Source: Bryobacterales bacterium
Lineage (GTDB): Bacteria > Acidobacteriota > Terriglobia > Bryobacterales > UBA6623
Assembly: GCA_028819575.1 (NCBI GenBank)
Contig: JAPPLB010000095.1
Span: forward strand, 1-64,000
Direction of reading: 5' to 3'
Length of the DNA: 64,000 bases
Positions 8,707-17,702 of this stretch are shown piece after piece. The first letter of the stretch is position 1. The number at the start of each line of letters is the position of its first letter. Under the pieces are notes generated by a model that was not told the origin of the DNA, made no database searches, and saw nothing but the letters and a program-made list of their open reading frames with translations. The position numbers and the translations under genes are program-made.

Positions 8707-9195
8707 ATGGCGGAACAAAAGGAAGAATGGCGAGGCAAAATCGGCAGGCTCTCCGCGGAGGAGATCAATGCTTTTCTCGCCGAGGGGCAATTCTGTCGGC
8801 TGGGCTGCCTGGACGAGGATGGCTGGCCGTATGTTGTGCCTTGCTGGTTCGAGTTCCACGATGGGGTGTTCTTTATCGTGCCTCGGGCGAAGTCGGCGTG
8901 GGCACGTCACTTGCAACGCGATAAGCGTTGCTTTCTTTGCATCGACGAATCGACTCGCTTCAATCGACGGGTCCTGGTGAAGGGCGAAGCTGAGATTGTC
9001 GAAGAGCCGAACATCGGCGGAAAATGGGTCGAGATCGCACGGAAGATGTCCATCCGCTATCTCGGAGAACATGGGCCCTCCTACCTGGAGCCGACGATGC
9101 AGGAGCCCCGGTGGCTTGTTCGTGTAACACCCGTCAAAATGCGGACCTGGCAGGGAGTTGACTGGCATAAACGCTACAAACATGGCAATTGGTAG
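8707..9195 (+). CDS. pyridoxamine 5'-phosphate oxidase-like flavin/F420-binding protein
   Basis: A 162-residue split-barrel protein. The core FLAEGQFCRLGCLDEDG followed by WPYVVPCWFEF is typical of the PNPOx-like superfamily, which binds FMN, F420 or heme and includes small reductases. KSAWARHLQRDKRCFLCID is the expected second strand block. The substrate cannot be inferred. The ATG at 8707 is preferred to a TTG at 8653 that lacks a ribosome site. It has no obvious operon partner. Confidence 0.7.
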   Translation: MAEQKEEWRGKIGRLSAEEINAFLAEGQFCRLGCLDEDGWPYVVPCWFEFHDGVFFIVPRAKSAWARHLQRDKRCFLCIDESTRFNRRVLVKGEAEIVEEPNIGGKWVEIARKMSIRYLGEHGPSYLEPTMQEPRWLVRVTPVKMRTWQGVDWHKRYKHGNW

Positions 9196-9359
9196 CTCAC
9201 AGACGAGCCACTGACCGGCTATTTTTCTGGCGTTTACGATCGAGCAAGGTCCAGATTCACGAAGCGCCGTAAGTGATTCATCAATCGGGTCTCCAATCCT
9301 GCTCCGTCCCGGGGGGGCCCGGTCTGCCGTGAAGATAAAATATGGATCATCGTGACGAT

Positions 9360-9444
<85 letters not shown>

Positions 9445-9838
9445 TGATCGTCCGGCCGCTCCGCGGACAGTCCAGTCCCCATCCGCAAAAGGACATTTCA
9501 CAAAGTTTTCAGGTTGATTCGAGCCATTGACAAGCAGTCCATCTCGGCCCGGCGCCATGTCGGGGGCCTTCCCATGACCTTTCGTTGCACCAAAGAATAC
9601 CCGGAGAATTCCTGTCCTTACCCTTGTGTGCCCTGATCACGATTTTCACCGCGACCCAGTTCCAGTCATAGCCTGTCGTTGCGCGGAATACCACGATCCG
9701 ATGCGTAGACACACGGTGAACCACGAGCAGGCGAGAGAGCTCGTGTGAGCAGTCTGATGCATGCTGCGACACGTGAAACCCAAGAGTGGGGCAACACGGA
9801 CTGTTCGGCTACAATGGGTCTCTGGTCACGAGGTCGAT

Positions 9839-10642
9839 TTGAAGGCACAGTCAACGGACAAGAAGCACAAGAGCACGGAAATCCCTGAGGAAAAAACTGC
9901 GGCGAGTGACATTCCGCATCGCGGCGTCATCGCCGAGTGGACCGTAACGATCATCCTGCTCCTGTTCGGCACGACTACGCTCGTGCAGGCTTTCGTAATC
10001 CCCACGGGATCGATGGAAGACTCGCTGCTGATCGGCGACCACCTGCTGGTCGACAAGCTGGCCTATTCTCCTCATGGTTCGATCGATGAGTATTTGCTGC
10101 CCTACCAGGACGTACAACGTGGCGACATCATCGTCTTCCGCTATCCGATGGACCTTTCTCAGACGTTCGTCAAGCGGGTAGTGGGCCTGCCAGGCGATCG
10201 TCTTCGACTGGTTGACAAGAAGCTAATTTTGAACGGGCAAACCGTCGACGAGCCGTATGTGATTCACAGAACAGCCTACATCGACCAATACCGGGACAAC
10301 TTCCCGGGACAGCCCAACACGCCGATTCCCGAGCGCGCGCTGGAGATGCTCCGGCAGAACGTCGTACGGAACGAAATCGTAGTGCCACCGAACAACTATT
10401 TCGCCATGGGCGACAATCGTGATCAGTCGCTCGACAGCCGCTACTGGGGATTCGTTCCCCGCGAAAATATCATCGGGAAACCGCTGTTGATCTACTGGTC
10501 CTACGATGCGCCCACGGAACGGCTCCAGGATACCGGCATCTCACTCACTCACCTTACGGACATTTTGTTGAACTTCTTCGGCAAAACCCGCTGGCGGCGC
10601 ACGTTCAATCTGATCCACGCACACGCGCTGGACGCTCAATGA
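9839..10642 (+). CDS. lepB: signal peptidase I
   Basis: A 267-residue membrane protease that removes signal peptides from exported preproteins. One membrane helix (about 34-52) precedes the catalytic box PTGSMEDSLLIGD (Ser58). The general-base lysine is K112 in TFVKRVVGLPGD, and the family box MGDNRDQSLDSRYWG is present. The start is a TTG at 9839 behind GAGG; an ATG at 9761 without a ribosome site would add 26 poorly conserved residues. About 90 residues separate the last box from the C-terminus, longer than minimal enzymes. The stop overlaps the manC start by four bases (ATGA). Confidence 0.9.
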   Translation: MKAQSTDKKHKSTEIPEEKTAASDIPHRGVIAEWTVTIILLLFGTTTLVQAFVIPTGSMEDSLLIGDHLLVDKLAYSPHGSIDEYLLPYQDVQRGDIIVFRYPMDLSQTFVKRVVGLPGDRLRLVDKKLILNGQTVDEPYVIHRTAYIDQYRDNFPGQPNTPIPERALEMLRQNVVRNEIVVPPNNYFAMGDNRDQSLDSRYWGFVPRENIIGKPLLIYWSYDAPTERLQDTGISLTHLTDILLNFFGKTRWRRTFNLIHAHALDAQ

Positions 10643-11730
10643 CGTCCCCGCGGGACCTCTCGCACTTTCACGGCGTCATTCTGGCGGGTGGGCGCGGCAC
10701 GCGGTTCTGGCCGCGGAGCCGTCGCGCTCTGCCCAAGCAACTGCTCTCCGTGGTGGGCGACCGGTCGTTACTTCGACTGACCACGGAGCGGTTGAAGGGA
10801 CTCGTCCCCCCCGAACGTTTGTGGGTGCTGACGAGCGAGGCGCTTTTCAAGAAGGTTCTGGGCGAACTCCCGGATGTACCCCGCAGGCAGGTGATCGCGG
10901 AGCCTGCGCCAAGAAATACAGGGCCTGCGATCGGGCTCGCTGCAAGGCTGCTACTGCAGCGAGACCCGGACGCCGTTATGGGGGTATTTCCTTCGGATCA
11001 CTTCATCAACGGGGAGACCGAGTTTCGGAAAGTGCTGCAACGAGCCGTGCGGGCCGCAAATGAGAAGAGGCTGATTGTATTGGGCATTCCTCCGCGAGGA
11101 CCCGAAACCGCCTACGGCTACATTCGATTCCCGTCAGGGGTCAAAGCCGGGACAGCGGATCTATTCCCGGTCGTACAGTTCGAAGAGAAGCCCCCGGCAG
11201 CCAAGGCGAGGCGTTTCGTCCAGGAGGGCAACTACTTTTGGAATGCCGGCATGTTTGTGTGGCGGGCGGGTGCGATTACTGCCGCTATTGCGCAATTCAT
11301 GCCTCGGACGGCCGAGGCCTTGTCGCGGTTGGCTCCACTGGCGTCACGCGGGTTCACGGCATCGCTGCGGCGTCACTACGGCGATTGCGAGAACCAATCC
11401 ATCGACTATGGCGTGTTGGAGCACGCCAAGAATGTCCACGGATTCGCCTGTCCGGATTTTGGTTGGAACGACATGGGGAGTTGGGAAGCCGTCTACCAGC
11501 TACTGCGCGAAAAAGGCCGAAGAAGCGTCGGCCGGACTGCGGTACATGAAATCGACTCCCACGGCAACTATGTCGAGGCCCCAGGCAAGCTCGCAGCATT
11601 GGTCGGCGTGAAGGATCTCATCGTCGTGGATACTCCGGATGCGTTGCTGGTCTGCTCGCGCCAACAGGCTCAGCGAGTCTCGGATCTTGTGAAGGAGTTG
11701 GAGGCGGGGAAACGCGACGATCTGCTCTAG
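10639..11730 (+). CDS. manC: mannose-1-phosphate guanylyltransferase
   Basis: A 363-residue nucleotidyltransferase with the signature LAGGRGTRFWPRSRRALPKQ, making GDP-mannose from mannose-1-phosphate and GTP for glycan and polysaccharide synthesis. The sugar-binding motif FEEKP (in VVQFEEKPPAAKA) and the NAGMFVWR block are intact. It is the short form without a phosphomannose isomerase domain. It is translationally coupled to lepB. The MITE copy at 11731 begins on the base after its TAG. Confidence 0.9.
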   Translation: MTSPRDLSHFHGVILAGGRGTRFWPRSRRALPKQLLSVVGDRSLLRLTTERLKGLVPPERLWVLTSEALFKKVLGELPDVPRRQVIAEPAPRNTGPAIGLAARLLLQRDPDAVMGVFPSDHFINGETEFRKVLQRAVRAANEKRLIVLGIPPRGPETAYGYIRFPSGVKAGTADLFPVVQFEEKPPAAKARRFVQEGNYFWNAGMFVWRAGAITAAIAQFMPRTAEALSRLAPLASRGFTASLRRHYGDCENQSIDYGVLEHAKNVHGFACPDFGWNDMGSWEAVYQLLREKGRRSVGRTAVHEIDSHGNYVEAPGKLAALVGVKDLIVVDTPDALLVCSRQQAQRVSDLVKELEAGKRDDLL

Positions 11731-11907
11731 CCTGCATTTCTCACCACCCGACGGTCGAAGCACGCGATACGACTGCCATGACTTCGTTGCGCTTGCTTGC
11801 CGTGCTCAACATACGGTTCAAGTACGCCTGCGCGCGCCAAGCGGCTCGCGCCTCGTCCTAACGGCCCTCTCACCCACTTCGCCTCGCCGCGTGGTGAGAA
11901 ATGCAGG
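11731..11907. repeat. MITE family 1, full-length copy A (177 bp)
   Basis: Bounded by CCTGCATTTCTCACCAC and its perfect inverse GTGGTGAGAAATGCAGG. The interior (starting CCGACGGTCGAAGCACG, ending CACTTCGCCTCGCCGC) is shared with the copies at 23958, 27468 and 58686. It has no coding capacity. It starts directly after the manC stop codon. Flanks CTAG and TCAG may be a decayed 4-bp duplication. Confidence 0.9.
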
Positions 11908-11943
11908 TCAGCGGTGCCATGCGGGCCGCTCTCTGTGCTACGC

Positions 11944-11964
11944 GGGATTTCACCACGGACTGCT
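11944..11964. repeat. solitary end of element family 2
   Basis: GGATTTCACCACGGACTGCTA matches the terminal repeat of the 263-bp element inside higB (GACTTCCACCACGGGCCGCT) at most positions. It overlaps the stop codon of the acyl-CoA dehydrogenase gene, so an old insertion may have fixed the end of that protein. Confidence 0.45.
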
Positions 11965-13135
11965 AGGTCGGAAGAACCTTGGTGCCGCCGGAGATGAGCC
12001 GCTTCGCGATCGTTTGCAACTGCATGTTGCTTGTCCCTTCGTAGATGGTGCAGATCTTGGCGTCGCGGTAGAGCTTCTCAACCGGATACTCCTTCGTGAA
12101 GCCTACGCCTCCGAAGATGTCAACGGCCTGCGCGGCGACGCGGACAGCGGTTTCCGAAGCTGTCAGCTTGGCCATGGCGGCTTCGGTGAGAAAGGGTCTG
12201 CCGGCATCCTTGAGTCGAGCGGCGTTGTAGACGAGCAACCGGGCTGCTTCGATGTCGGACGCCATCTGCGCGAGCTGAAACTGAAGTCCCTGGAACTCGA
12301 CGATGGGCTGCCCGAACTGCTTGCGCTCCCGCGCGTAGCGAAGAGCGTGGTCGAGCGCTGCCTCGGCAATGCCCAGAGCCTGCGCTCCGATTCCGATCCG
12401 GCCTTCGTTCAGAGTTTCGATGGCGATCTTGTAGCCCCTACCTACTTCACCGAGCAGATTCTCTTTCGGGACACGGCAGGCGTCGAGGGTCAGTTCGCAA
12501 GTTGACGATGCGCGGATGCCCAGCTTGTCCTCCTTCCTGCCGACAGAGAAACCGGGAAAACCGGGCTCGACGAGGAACGCGGTGATGCCGCGGTGGCCCG
12601 CTTCGGGGTTCAGGTTCGCGAACAGGATGAACAAACCGGCTTCCTGGGCGTTGGTTGTCCAGAGCTTGCGACCGCTGATTTCGTAGCGGTCTCCCCGATC
12701 ATGCGCAGTGGTTGCCATTGCGAAGGCGTCGCTGCCCGAGCCGGCCTCGGAAAGGGCATAGGCACCGACGGTGTCTCGGGCCAGCTTCGTGAGATAGCGA
12801 CGCTTCTGCTCGTCTGAAGCCCAATGAGCGAGGGCGTTCGCGACAAGAGTATTTTGGACATCGACAATTACGGCAGCCGATGGATCGACCGTGGCAAGCG
12901 CTTCTACGGCCAGCACCGCCGTGAAGAACGAGCCCCCCTGTCCGCCGAATTCCTCGGGAACCTCGATTCCCATCAAGCCCAATTCGAAGAACTCCTGAAT
13001 GAGTTCGGGACGGAAGCGGCCTTCTTCATCCATTTCCCGGACATGCGGGCCGACGCGGTCGAGAGAAAAGCGCCGGACCGTGTCGAAAAAGAAGCGCTCT
13101 TCTTCGCTCAGATCTGTAAGGGCGCGTTGCGGCAT
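11963..13135 (-). CDS. acyl-CoA dehydrogenase
   Basis: A 390-residue FAD enzyme catalysing alpha,beta-desaturation of an acyl-CoA, passing electrons to ETF. Family signatures are present: YALSEAGSGSDAFAM (FAD and substrate contact), WTTNAQEAGLFILFA, and the C-terminal QAVDIFGGVGFTKEYPVEKL. The catalytic-base region CTIYEGTSNMQLQTIAK has the Glu of short/medium-chain enzymes. The start at 13135 (MPQRALTDLS) gives normal family length; an upstream in-frame start adds 49 unrelated residues. The stop lies in a remnant terminal repeat of family 2. No beta-oxidation genes are adjacent; the FadB-like enzyme is 50 kb away. Confidence 0.88.
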   Translation of the reverse strand: MPQRALTDLSEEERFFFDTVRRFSLDRVGPHVREMDEEGRFRPELIQEFFELGLMGIEVPEEFGGQGGSFFTAVLAVEALATVDPSAAVIVDVQNTLVANALAHWASDEQKRRYLTKLARDTVGAYALSEAGSGSDAFAMATTAHDRGDRYEISGRKLWTTNAQEAGLFILFANLNPEAGHRGITAFLVEPGFPGFSVGRKEDKLGIRASSTCELTLDACRVPKENLLGEVGRGYKIAIETLNEGRIGIGAQALGIAEAALDHALRYARERKQFGQPIVEFQGLQFQLAQMASDIEAARLLVYNAARLKDAGRPFLTEAAMAKLTASETAVRVAAQAVDIFGGVGFTKEYPVEKLYRDAKICTIYEGTSNMQLQTIAKRLISGGTKVLPT

Positions 13136-13298
13136 CGGGAGGAGACCTGATTGTAGGTCCAGGAGAGAAGAGGCGGACTCAAGACGACCCTGAGCCGGCC
13201 CCAAAAACCGAGTACATCGTGAGGGGCGCTCTCGATGTGATCGAGTGTTGCCGATGGGGTAGGACGGCACCCATTCGCCCATAAGACGGTCCCGCGCA

Positions 13299-13502
13299 CT
13301 ACGTAGCTCCCCACGCCGCAGAGAATGGACGGAACCTCGATCGACGGTGGCCGGGGTAGTCCATCAGTACAAATTGACGGTGACGATAGCGTTTTCTCCC
13401 AGCTTCTTCCGCGTCCAGTTTGAGCATGTACCCATCGAAATCCTGATCGAACAAGAGGCCGCCGGGGCGGGGGGCATACCTGAGAGTCTCGTTCGAGCGC
13501 AT
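13299..13502 (-). CDS. small hypothetical ORF
   Basis: A 67-residue reading beginning MRSNETLRYAPRPGG, rich in Arg and aromatic residues. No family is recognised and there is no clear ribosome site. It sits in a 700-bp spacer that has no confident gene and could hold a decayed one. Confidence 0.2.
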   Translation of the reverse strand: MRSNETLRYAPRPGGLLFDQDFDGYMLKLDAEEAGRKRYRHRQFVLMDYPGHRRSRFRPFSAAWGAT

Positions 13503-13567
13503 GTCCTCATGCCAAGCAGAATGAACGTCAAGAGGGCCTGCATGTCTTGCTTTAGCTCGGGATTACA

Positions 13568-13687
13568 TCAGGACCGCCGCCTTGATGCCCACCAAGTCCA
13601 GTCAATCCCACCGATCAATACAAACAGGGCGAGAAGGGTGAGCACACCCGGGATCAACCATGGCAGATGGTACAGAATCATCTCCAT
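13568..13687 (-). CDS. small single-pass membrane peptide, hypothetical
   Basis: From MEMILYHLPWLIPG the ORF encodes about 39 residues with one strong membrane segment (PGVLTLLALFVLIGGIDWTW) and a basic C-terminus (ASRRRS). Such peptides do occur in bacteria, but no homologue is recognised. The longer in-frame start at 13750 is possible. Confidence 0.25.
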   Translation of the reverse strand: MEMILYHLPWLIPGVLTLLALFVLIGGIDWTWWASRRRS

Positions 13688-13836
13688 CGTTTTCGCGGTC
13701 TCCGGGCTGTTCAGTCCCTTTTCTACCTGACAGATCAGCCGGCAGGCCAAGCCATCCGCATTCAGTCGTCAACAAGTGTCCCCTCTGGTCTGACGAATCT
13801 CTTCCAGAAGCCAGCGAGCACAGTCCGGAGCAACCT

Positions 13837-14634
13837 TCAGTGTACGGAAGAAACGGCTTTGCCGCCTTCCTCCGAGAGTGGGTTGGCCGCCAGGGAAGAG
13901 TCGCCGGAGGTATCCGGCTCGGCGTCGTCAGGCGGTTGGTAGTAAAGAATCCGGCCGCAGGATTCGCAGGTCACGATTTCGTCGTTGCTACGAAGAATCT
14001 GGCTGAGTTGAGGTCTGAGAAGAACGTGGCAAGCCAGGCAGTGCTGCGCGTCGGCCGGGGCAACGGCAACTCCGCCGCGCGTCTTGTGGGCGTGGCTGTA
14101 CGTGCGAAGGACGTTTTCCGAAATCGCCAGCGTCAATTCCTTACGACGCGCACGCTTGGAAGCCGCCTCCTTTTCGTCCTCGGCCACTCGCTCTTTCACT
14201 TTCGCCACCTCGGCGGCGACTTTCTCGCTCTCTTCTCCGAGAGCCGTTTCGGCTCTTGCGACGTTCTGTTCGAGAGACTCGGATTCGACCATTTTATCGA
14301 GAATGCGGTCTTCGACCTTGAGGATCTCTCCCTCGAGGAACCCGATCTCATGCTGGAAAGCACGGAACTGCTGGTTCGTTTTGGCCTCTCCCATCTGTAC
14401 TCGCAGATGGGAAATCTTCTGCTGAAAATCGGAAACCCTGCCCTCCAGATGCCGATGCGACCTGCGGTTTTCCTCTAGCGCGTTTTTGTCGGCTTGGAGA
14501 GCCTTCTTGTGGGATTCGAGCTGTCTTTCGATCCGGGCAATGTACTTGGGAAGGCGACTGATCTCAGCGTCGAGTTCGCGAATCCGATTGTCGAGTTCTT
14601 GCAGTTGCCGAACACGAGGCAGATCAGGATGCAT
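13837..14634 (-). CDS. C4-type zinc-ribbon coiled-coil protein
   Basis: A 265-residue protein: residues of about 5-185 are a long heptad coiled coil (LQELDNRIRELDAEISRLPK and onward), followed by a zinc ribbon with CLAC and CESC. This is the architecture of the conserved DUF164/zf-RING_7 family, often encoded near nucleotide or cell-wall genes; its role is unsettled. Residues after about 240 form a low-complexity acidic tail. It reads in the same direction as murJ, from which it is separated by 27 bp, so the two may be cotranscribed. Confidence 0.85.
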   Translation of the reverse strand: MHPDLPRVRQLQELDNRIRELDAEISRLPKYIARIERQLESHKKALQADKNALEENRRSHRHLEGRVSDFQQKISHLRVQMGEAKTNQQFRAFQHEIGFLEGEILKVEDRILDKMVESESLEQNVARAETALGEESEKVAAEVAKVKERVAEDEKEAASKRARRKELTLAISENVLRTYSHAHKTRGGVAVAPADAQHCLACHVLLRPQLSQILRSNDEIVTCESCGRILYYQPPDDAEPDTSGDSSLAANPLSEEGGKAVSSVH

Positions 14635-14661
14635 GACGGGCCCGAGACAAAGCGCTTTCTA

Positions 14662-16374
14662 TCATAACGCCTCGGATGAAGAACCCGTCTGGGACGTCGT
14701 ACGGCGGGCGAGACGTGCACGGATTGCCTGGCCGGCGACCTCCAGCTCGGAAACTCGAAATAGACGGCAAGCGCCGAAGAGGACACTGGCGCCAAGTGGG
14801 ATCGAAACGGCCAAATCAAGGAGTCTTCCGAGGAACGACGCCCCAAAAGCCTGATGAACGAGGAAAGACGACGTGGCGCAAGCCGCGCACATCAAACCGG
14901 CGGCCAGTCCAATGAAAGTGATGCTCGACACCAGCCTGCGGCCGTGGATACCATCGATTCGCTTCCGCATGAACCAGAACAACACAAAAAAATTGAAGAA
15001 AGCAACGGTTGACGTCGAGAACGCCAAGCCGCCGTGCCCCCAGCCCAGCACGCGCACGAAGGTCCAATTGAGCAGGTAGTTGATGAAGATGGAAGCCAGG
15101 CTCGTCAGCGCCGGGACGCGCACGTCGTCGAGCGCGTAGAAGGCCGGCGTGAGGACCTTGATTGCCGCGTAACCCGCCAGCCCGACGCAATAAAGCGAAA
15201 GCGCGACCGCCGTCTGCTCGGTGTCTTCAGCCGTAAATGCGCCGTGCTGATACACCACTCCCACGACGGACCGGCTGAGCACCGCAAGGCCCGCCGCCGA
15301 GGGAATCGTCATCAGAAACACCAAGCCGAGCGAGTTCGCGAGAGTATCCCGGAACTCGTCGATCTGCCCCGCCCCTGCACTGCGCGAGATCGATGGCAGC
15401 GTGGCCGAAGCCACGGCCACACCAAAGAGCCCCAGCGGGAGTTGCATGAGCCGAAAGGCGTACCCCAACCATGAAACCGGACCGTCGACCACTGTGCCAG
15501 CCGCGTCTGTGATCTGCGAAGCAAAAATGCTGTTGACAACGACGTTCACCTGCACGGCGGCGGCCCCCAGAACGGCGGGCCCCATGAGGCGCAGGACCTG
15601 GCGAATCCCAGGGTCGTTGTAACGGAAGTCAGGACGAAAGCGAAGTCCGATTCGCCGCAGACTGGGCCACTGCACCGCGTACTGCGCCAAGCCTCCGAGC
15701 AGAATGCCGATCGCCATCCCCGCAATGGGTTCCAGATCGAATCTTGGTCCCACGACGAACGCCAGCGTCAAACCGCAGACGATCGATGTGACATTCGCGA
15801 AGGCCGACGCGAGCGCGGGTATTCCGAACCGTCCTTTCGTATTCAAAACGCCCATGGCTTTCGCGGCCAGCGCCATGAACAGCAGGAAAGGGATCATGAT
15901 CCGGGTCAGCAGGACCGTCAGATCGCGCTTGCCCTCGACCTCGCCGTACCCCGGAAACATCGAATCGACAATCGCTGGGGCAAACCAGGCCCCCAGCAGG
16001 CAAATCAGCAAAATGACGGGGACCAGCAAGCTTGCAAGGCGGTTGGACAATCGATATGCCTTGTCCTGGCCAGCTTGCGAAAGGCACTGCGAGAATGTCG
16101 TGACGAAAGCCGCCGAGAGGGCGCCTTCCGCCAGAAGGTCGCGGAAGAGGTTGGGTATGCGGTACGCGGCCACGAACGCGTCGTAGACCATGCCCGCACC
16201 GAAAAAACGCGCAAACACCACTTCGCGCACCAAGCCGGTAATGCGGCTCAAGAAAACCGCGCCACTCACCACACCCGCCGACCGCACAATGCCGGCATGC
16301 GTCTGGTTCGGGGATTTATGTTTCGGGGAGGCGGCTCCGTCCCTCGCCGGAGCCGTTTCCGGAACGCTGGACAT
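14662..16374 (-). CDS. murJ: lipid II flippase MurJ
   Basis: A 570-residue polytopic membrane protein of the MVF/MOP family that flips lipid II for peptidoglycan synthesis. Diagnostic blocks: GAVFLSRITGLVREVVFARFFG at the N-terminus, FRDLLAEGALSAAFVTTF, and about 14 membrane helices. The N-terminal 25 residues are hydrophilic. Its ATG directly abuts the stop codon of the upstream LOR/SDH gene (stop at 16375, start at 16374), which suggests coupling despite unrelated functions. Confidence 0.93.
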   Translation of the reverse strand: MSSVPETAPARDGAASPKHKSPNQTHAGIVRSAGVVSGAVFLSRITGLVREVVFARFFGAGMVYDAFVAAYRIPNLFRDLLAEGALSAAFVTTFSQCLSQAGQDKAYRLSNRLASLLVPVILLICLLGAWFAPAIVDSMFPGYGEVEGKRDLTVLLTRIMIPFLLFMALAAKAMGVLNTKGRFGIPALASAFANVTSIVCGLTLAFVVGPRFDLEPIAGMAIGILLGGLAQYAVQWPSLRRIGLRFRPDFRYNDPGIRQVLRLMGPAVLGAAAVQVNVVVNSIFASQITDAAGTVVDGPVSWLGYAFRLMQLPLGLFGVAVASATLPSISRSAGAGQIDEFRDTLANSLGLVFLMTIPSAAGLAVLSRSVVGVVYQHGAFTAEDTEQTAVALSLYCVGLAGYAAIKVLTPAFYALDDVRVPALTSLASIFINYLLNWTFVRVLGWGHGGLAFSTSTVAFFNFFVLFWFMRKRIDGIHGRRLVSSITFIGLAAGLMCAACATSSFLVHQAFGASFLGRLLDLAVSIPLGASVLFGACRLFRVSELEVAGQAIRARLARRTTSQTGSSSEAL

Positions 16375-17595
16375 TCAGGATTGGTTCAGGGCGCGGTCCA
16401 ACAGGTGCAAGAACAGGCCGACATCGGTGACAACGCCGATTGCCTGGCCGGTCCCGCGATCGGAAACCTTCGTGACAACAGCCGGATTGATATCAACGCA
16501 AATCAGCTTGATCCATGAGGGCATCATGTTGCCGGTAGCAATCGAATGCAGCATCGAACCCAGACAGACCACGAGGCCCGTACCTACGAGTTGCGCGGCG
16601 TAGGCCTCCTGCGCCTCATTCATGTCGGTGACGGTATCCGGGAGGGGGCCGTCGTCTCGCAGACTACCGGCGAGAACGAAGGGCACGTCGTTCTTGATGC
16701 ACTCGTAGAAAATGCCGCTGTTGATGCTTCCGTTCTCGACCGCATGGCGGAGACCGCCCGCATGGTAGATCGTGTTGATGGCCCGCATGTGATTTCGGTG
16801 CCCGTGCTCGGCCTGGCGTCCGTCGGCGAGGCGGATACCCAGCGACGTTCCCAGCAGCGCGGCCTCCGCATCGTGCACTCCGAGCGCATTGCCCGCCAGA
16901 ATCGCATCAATGAATCCTCCGCGAATCAGGGAGGCGAGAGCGGTTTGCGCGCCTGTATGGACAACTACCGGGCCGGCAACAACCAGCACGCGCTTCCCTT
17001 CCTGCTTGTTCTGTCTGATGAGCGCCGCTGTCTGCTTGACCGCTGTTTCAACCTGGCGTTCCGACGAGACACCCTGCGACATGAAAGCGAATGCCAGCCG
17101 GTTACGTTCCTTGGATTCCGGCAAGACCCGGATGCCGTCATGGCCGCAGACAACCCGGTCGCCCGCCCGGAGATCTCGCAAACGGGAACAGTAAGCTCCG
17201 CCGTCCGGAGCAACGACAATCGCAGCATCCATACGCTGCCTGCCAACGTCGACCCATTTCCCGGCAAGACGAACCTGCGTGCGGTGGTTCGTGCTCGAGT
17301 AGAAATCCAGTGGAGCACAGCGGTCGCGCTCGGCGGTGCGCAGCGTGGCGTCGTCTCCGTGAATCGTTCCGCAGCCCATGTCGATGAGAGCTTCGACCAG
17401 CGCGGCCATGGCCTCTTCGCTAGGGGCTTCCACGCGCATCCGCATGTACGATTCGTCAACGTTCGTGCGGCCGATTTGGAACTCCTCCACTTCAAAAGCA
17501 CCGTCGCGGGAGAGGATCGTGTCGAACATCTTCTCCATCACATGCGAATCAACGAGATGGCCCCGCGCTTCAACGACTTCGTGGTGGCGCCCCAT
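16375..17595 (-). CDS. LOR/SDH-domain protein (TIGR00300), probable archaeal-type ornithine cyclodeaminase
   Basis: A 406-residue protein. The N-terminus (VVEARGHLVDS, FEVEEFQIGRT) is the LOR/SDH conserved region, and the C-terminal half has nucleotide-binding features (VLVVAGPVVVHTGAQTALAS, GNALGVHDAEAALLGTSLG). The family includes methanogen proteins reported as ornithine cyclodeaminases (ornithine to proline plus ammonia, NAD+-dependent). The start at 17595 (MGRHHEVVEARG) matches the family N-terminus. The genomic context (murJ) gives no metabolic clue, so the activity is inferred from family only. Confidence 0.75.
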   Translation of the reverse strand: MGRHHEVVEARGHLVDSHVMEKMFDTILSRDGAFEVEEFQIGRTNVDESYMRMRVEAPSEEAMAALVEALIDMGCGTIHGDDATLRTAERDRCAPLDFYSSTNHRTQVRLAGKWVDVGRQRMDAAIVVAPDGGAYCSRLRDLRAGDRVVCGHDGIRVLPESKERNRLAFAFMSQGVSSERQVETAVKQTAALIRQNKQEGKRVLVVAGPVVVHTGAQTALASLIRGGFIDAILAGNALGVHDAEAALLGTSLGIRLADGRQAEHGHRNHMRAINTIYHAGGLRHAVENGSINSGIFYECIKNDVPFVLAGSLRDDGPLPDTVTDMNEAQEAYAAQLVGTGLVVCLGSMLHSIATGNMMPSWIKLICVDINPAVVTKVSDRGTGQAIGVVTDVGLFLHLLDRALNQS

Positions 17596-17702
17596 GGCTC
17601 CAAGTCTACCGTAATGTCCACAAGGGACTCCGCGGGAGCGGCCGCCAGCATCTCTCTTGACCAAGGCGGTGCTGATGAGACCCCGAGGTTGCCCCCGGCC
17701 GG

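Noticed and set aside
9509-9772. 87-residue minus-strand ORF between tRNA-Leu and lepB
   Set aside because: No ribosome site and no recognisable composition. I see no gene in the 390 bp between the tRNA and lepB.
9445-9838. Integration of an element at the tRNA-Leu gene
   Set aside because: No integrase, attachment duplication or foreign cargo lies next to it.
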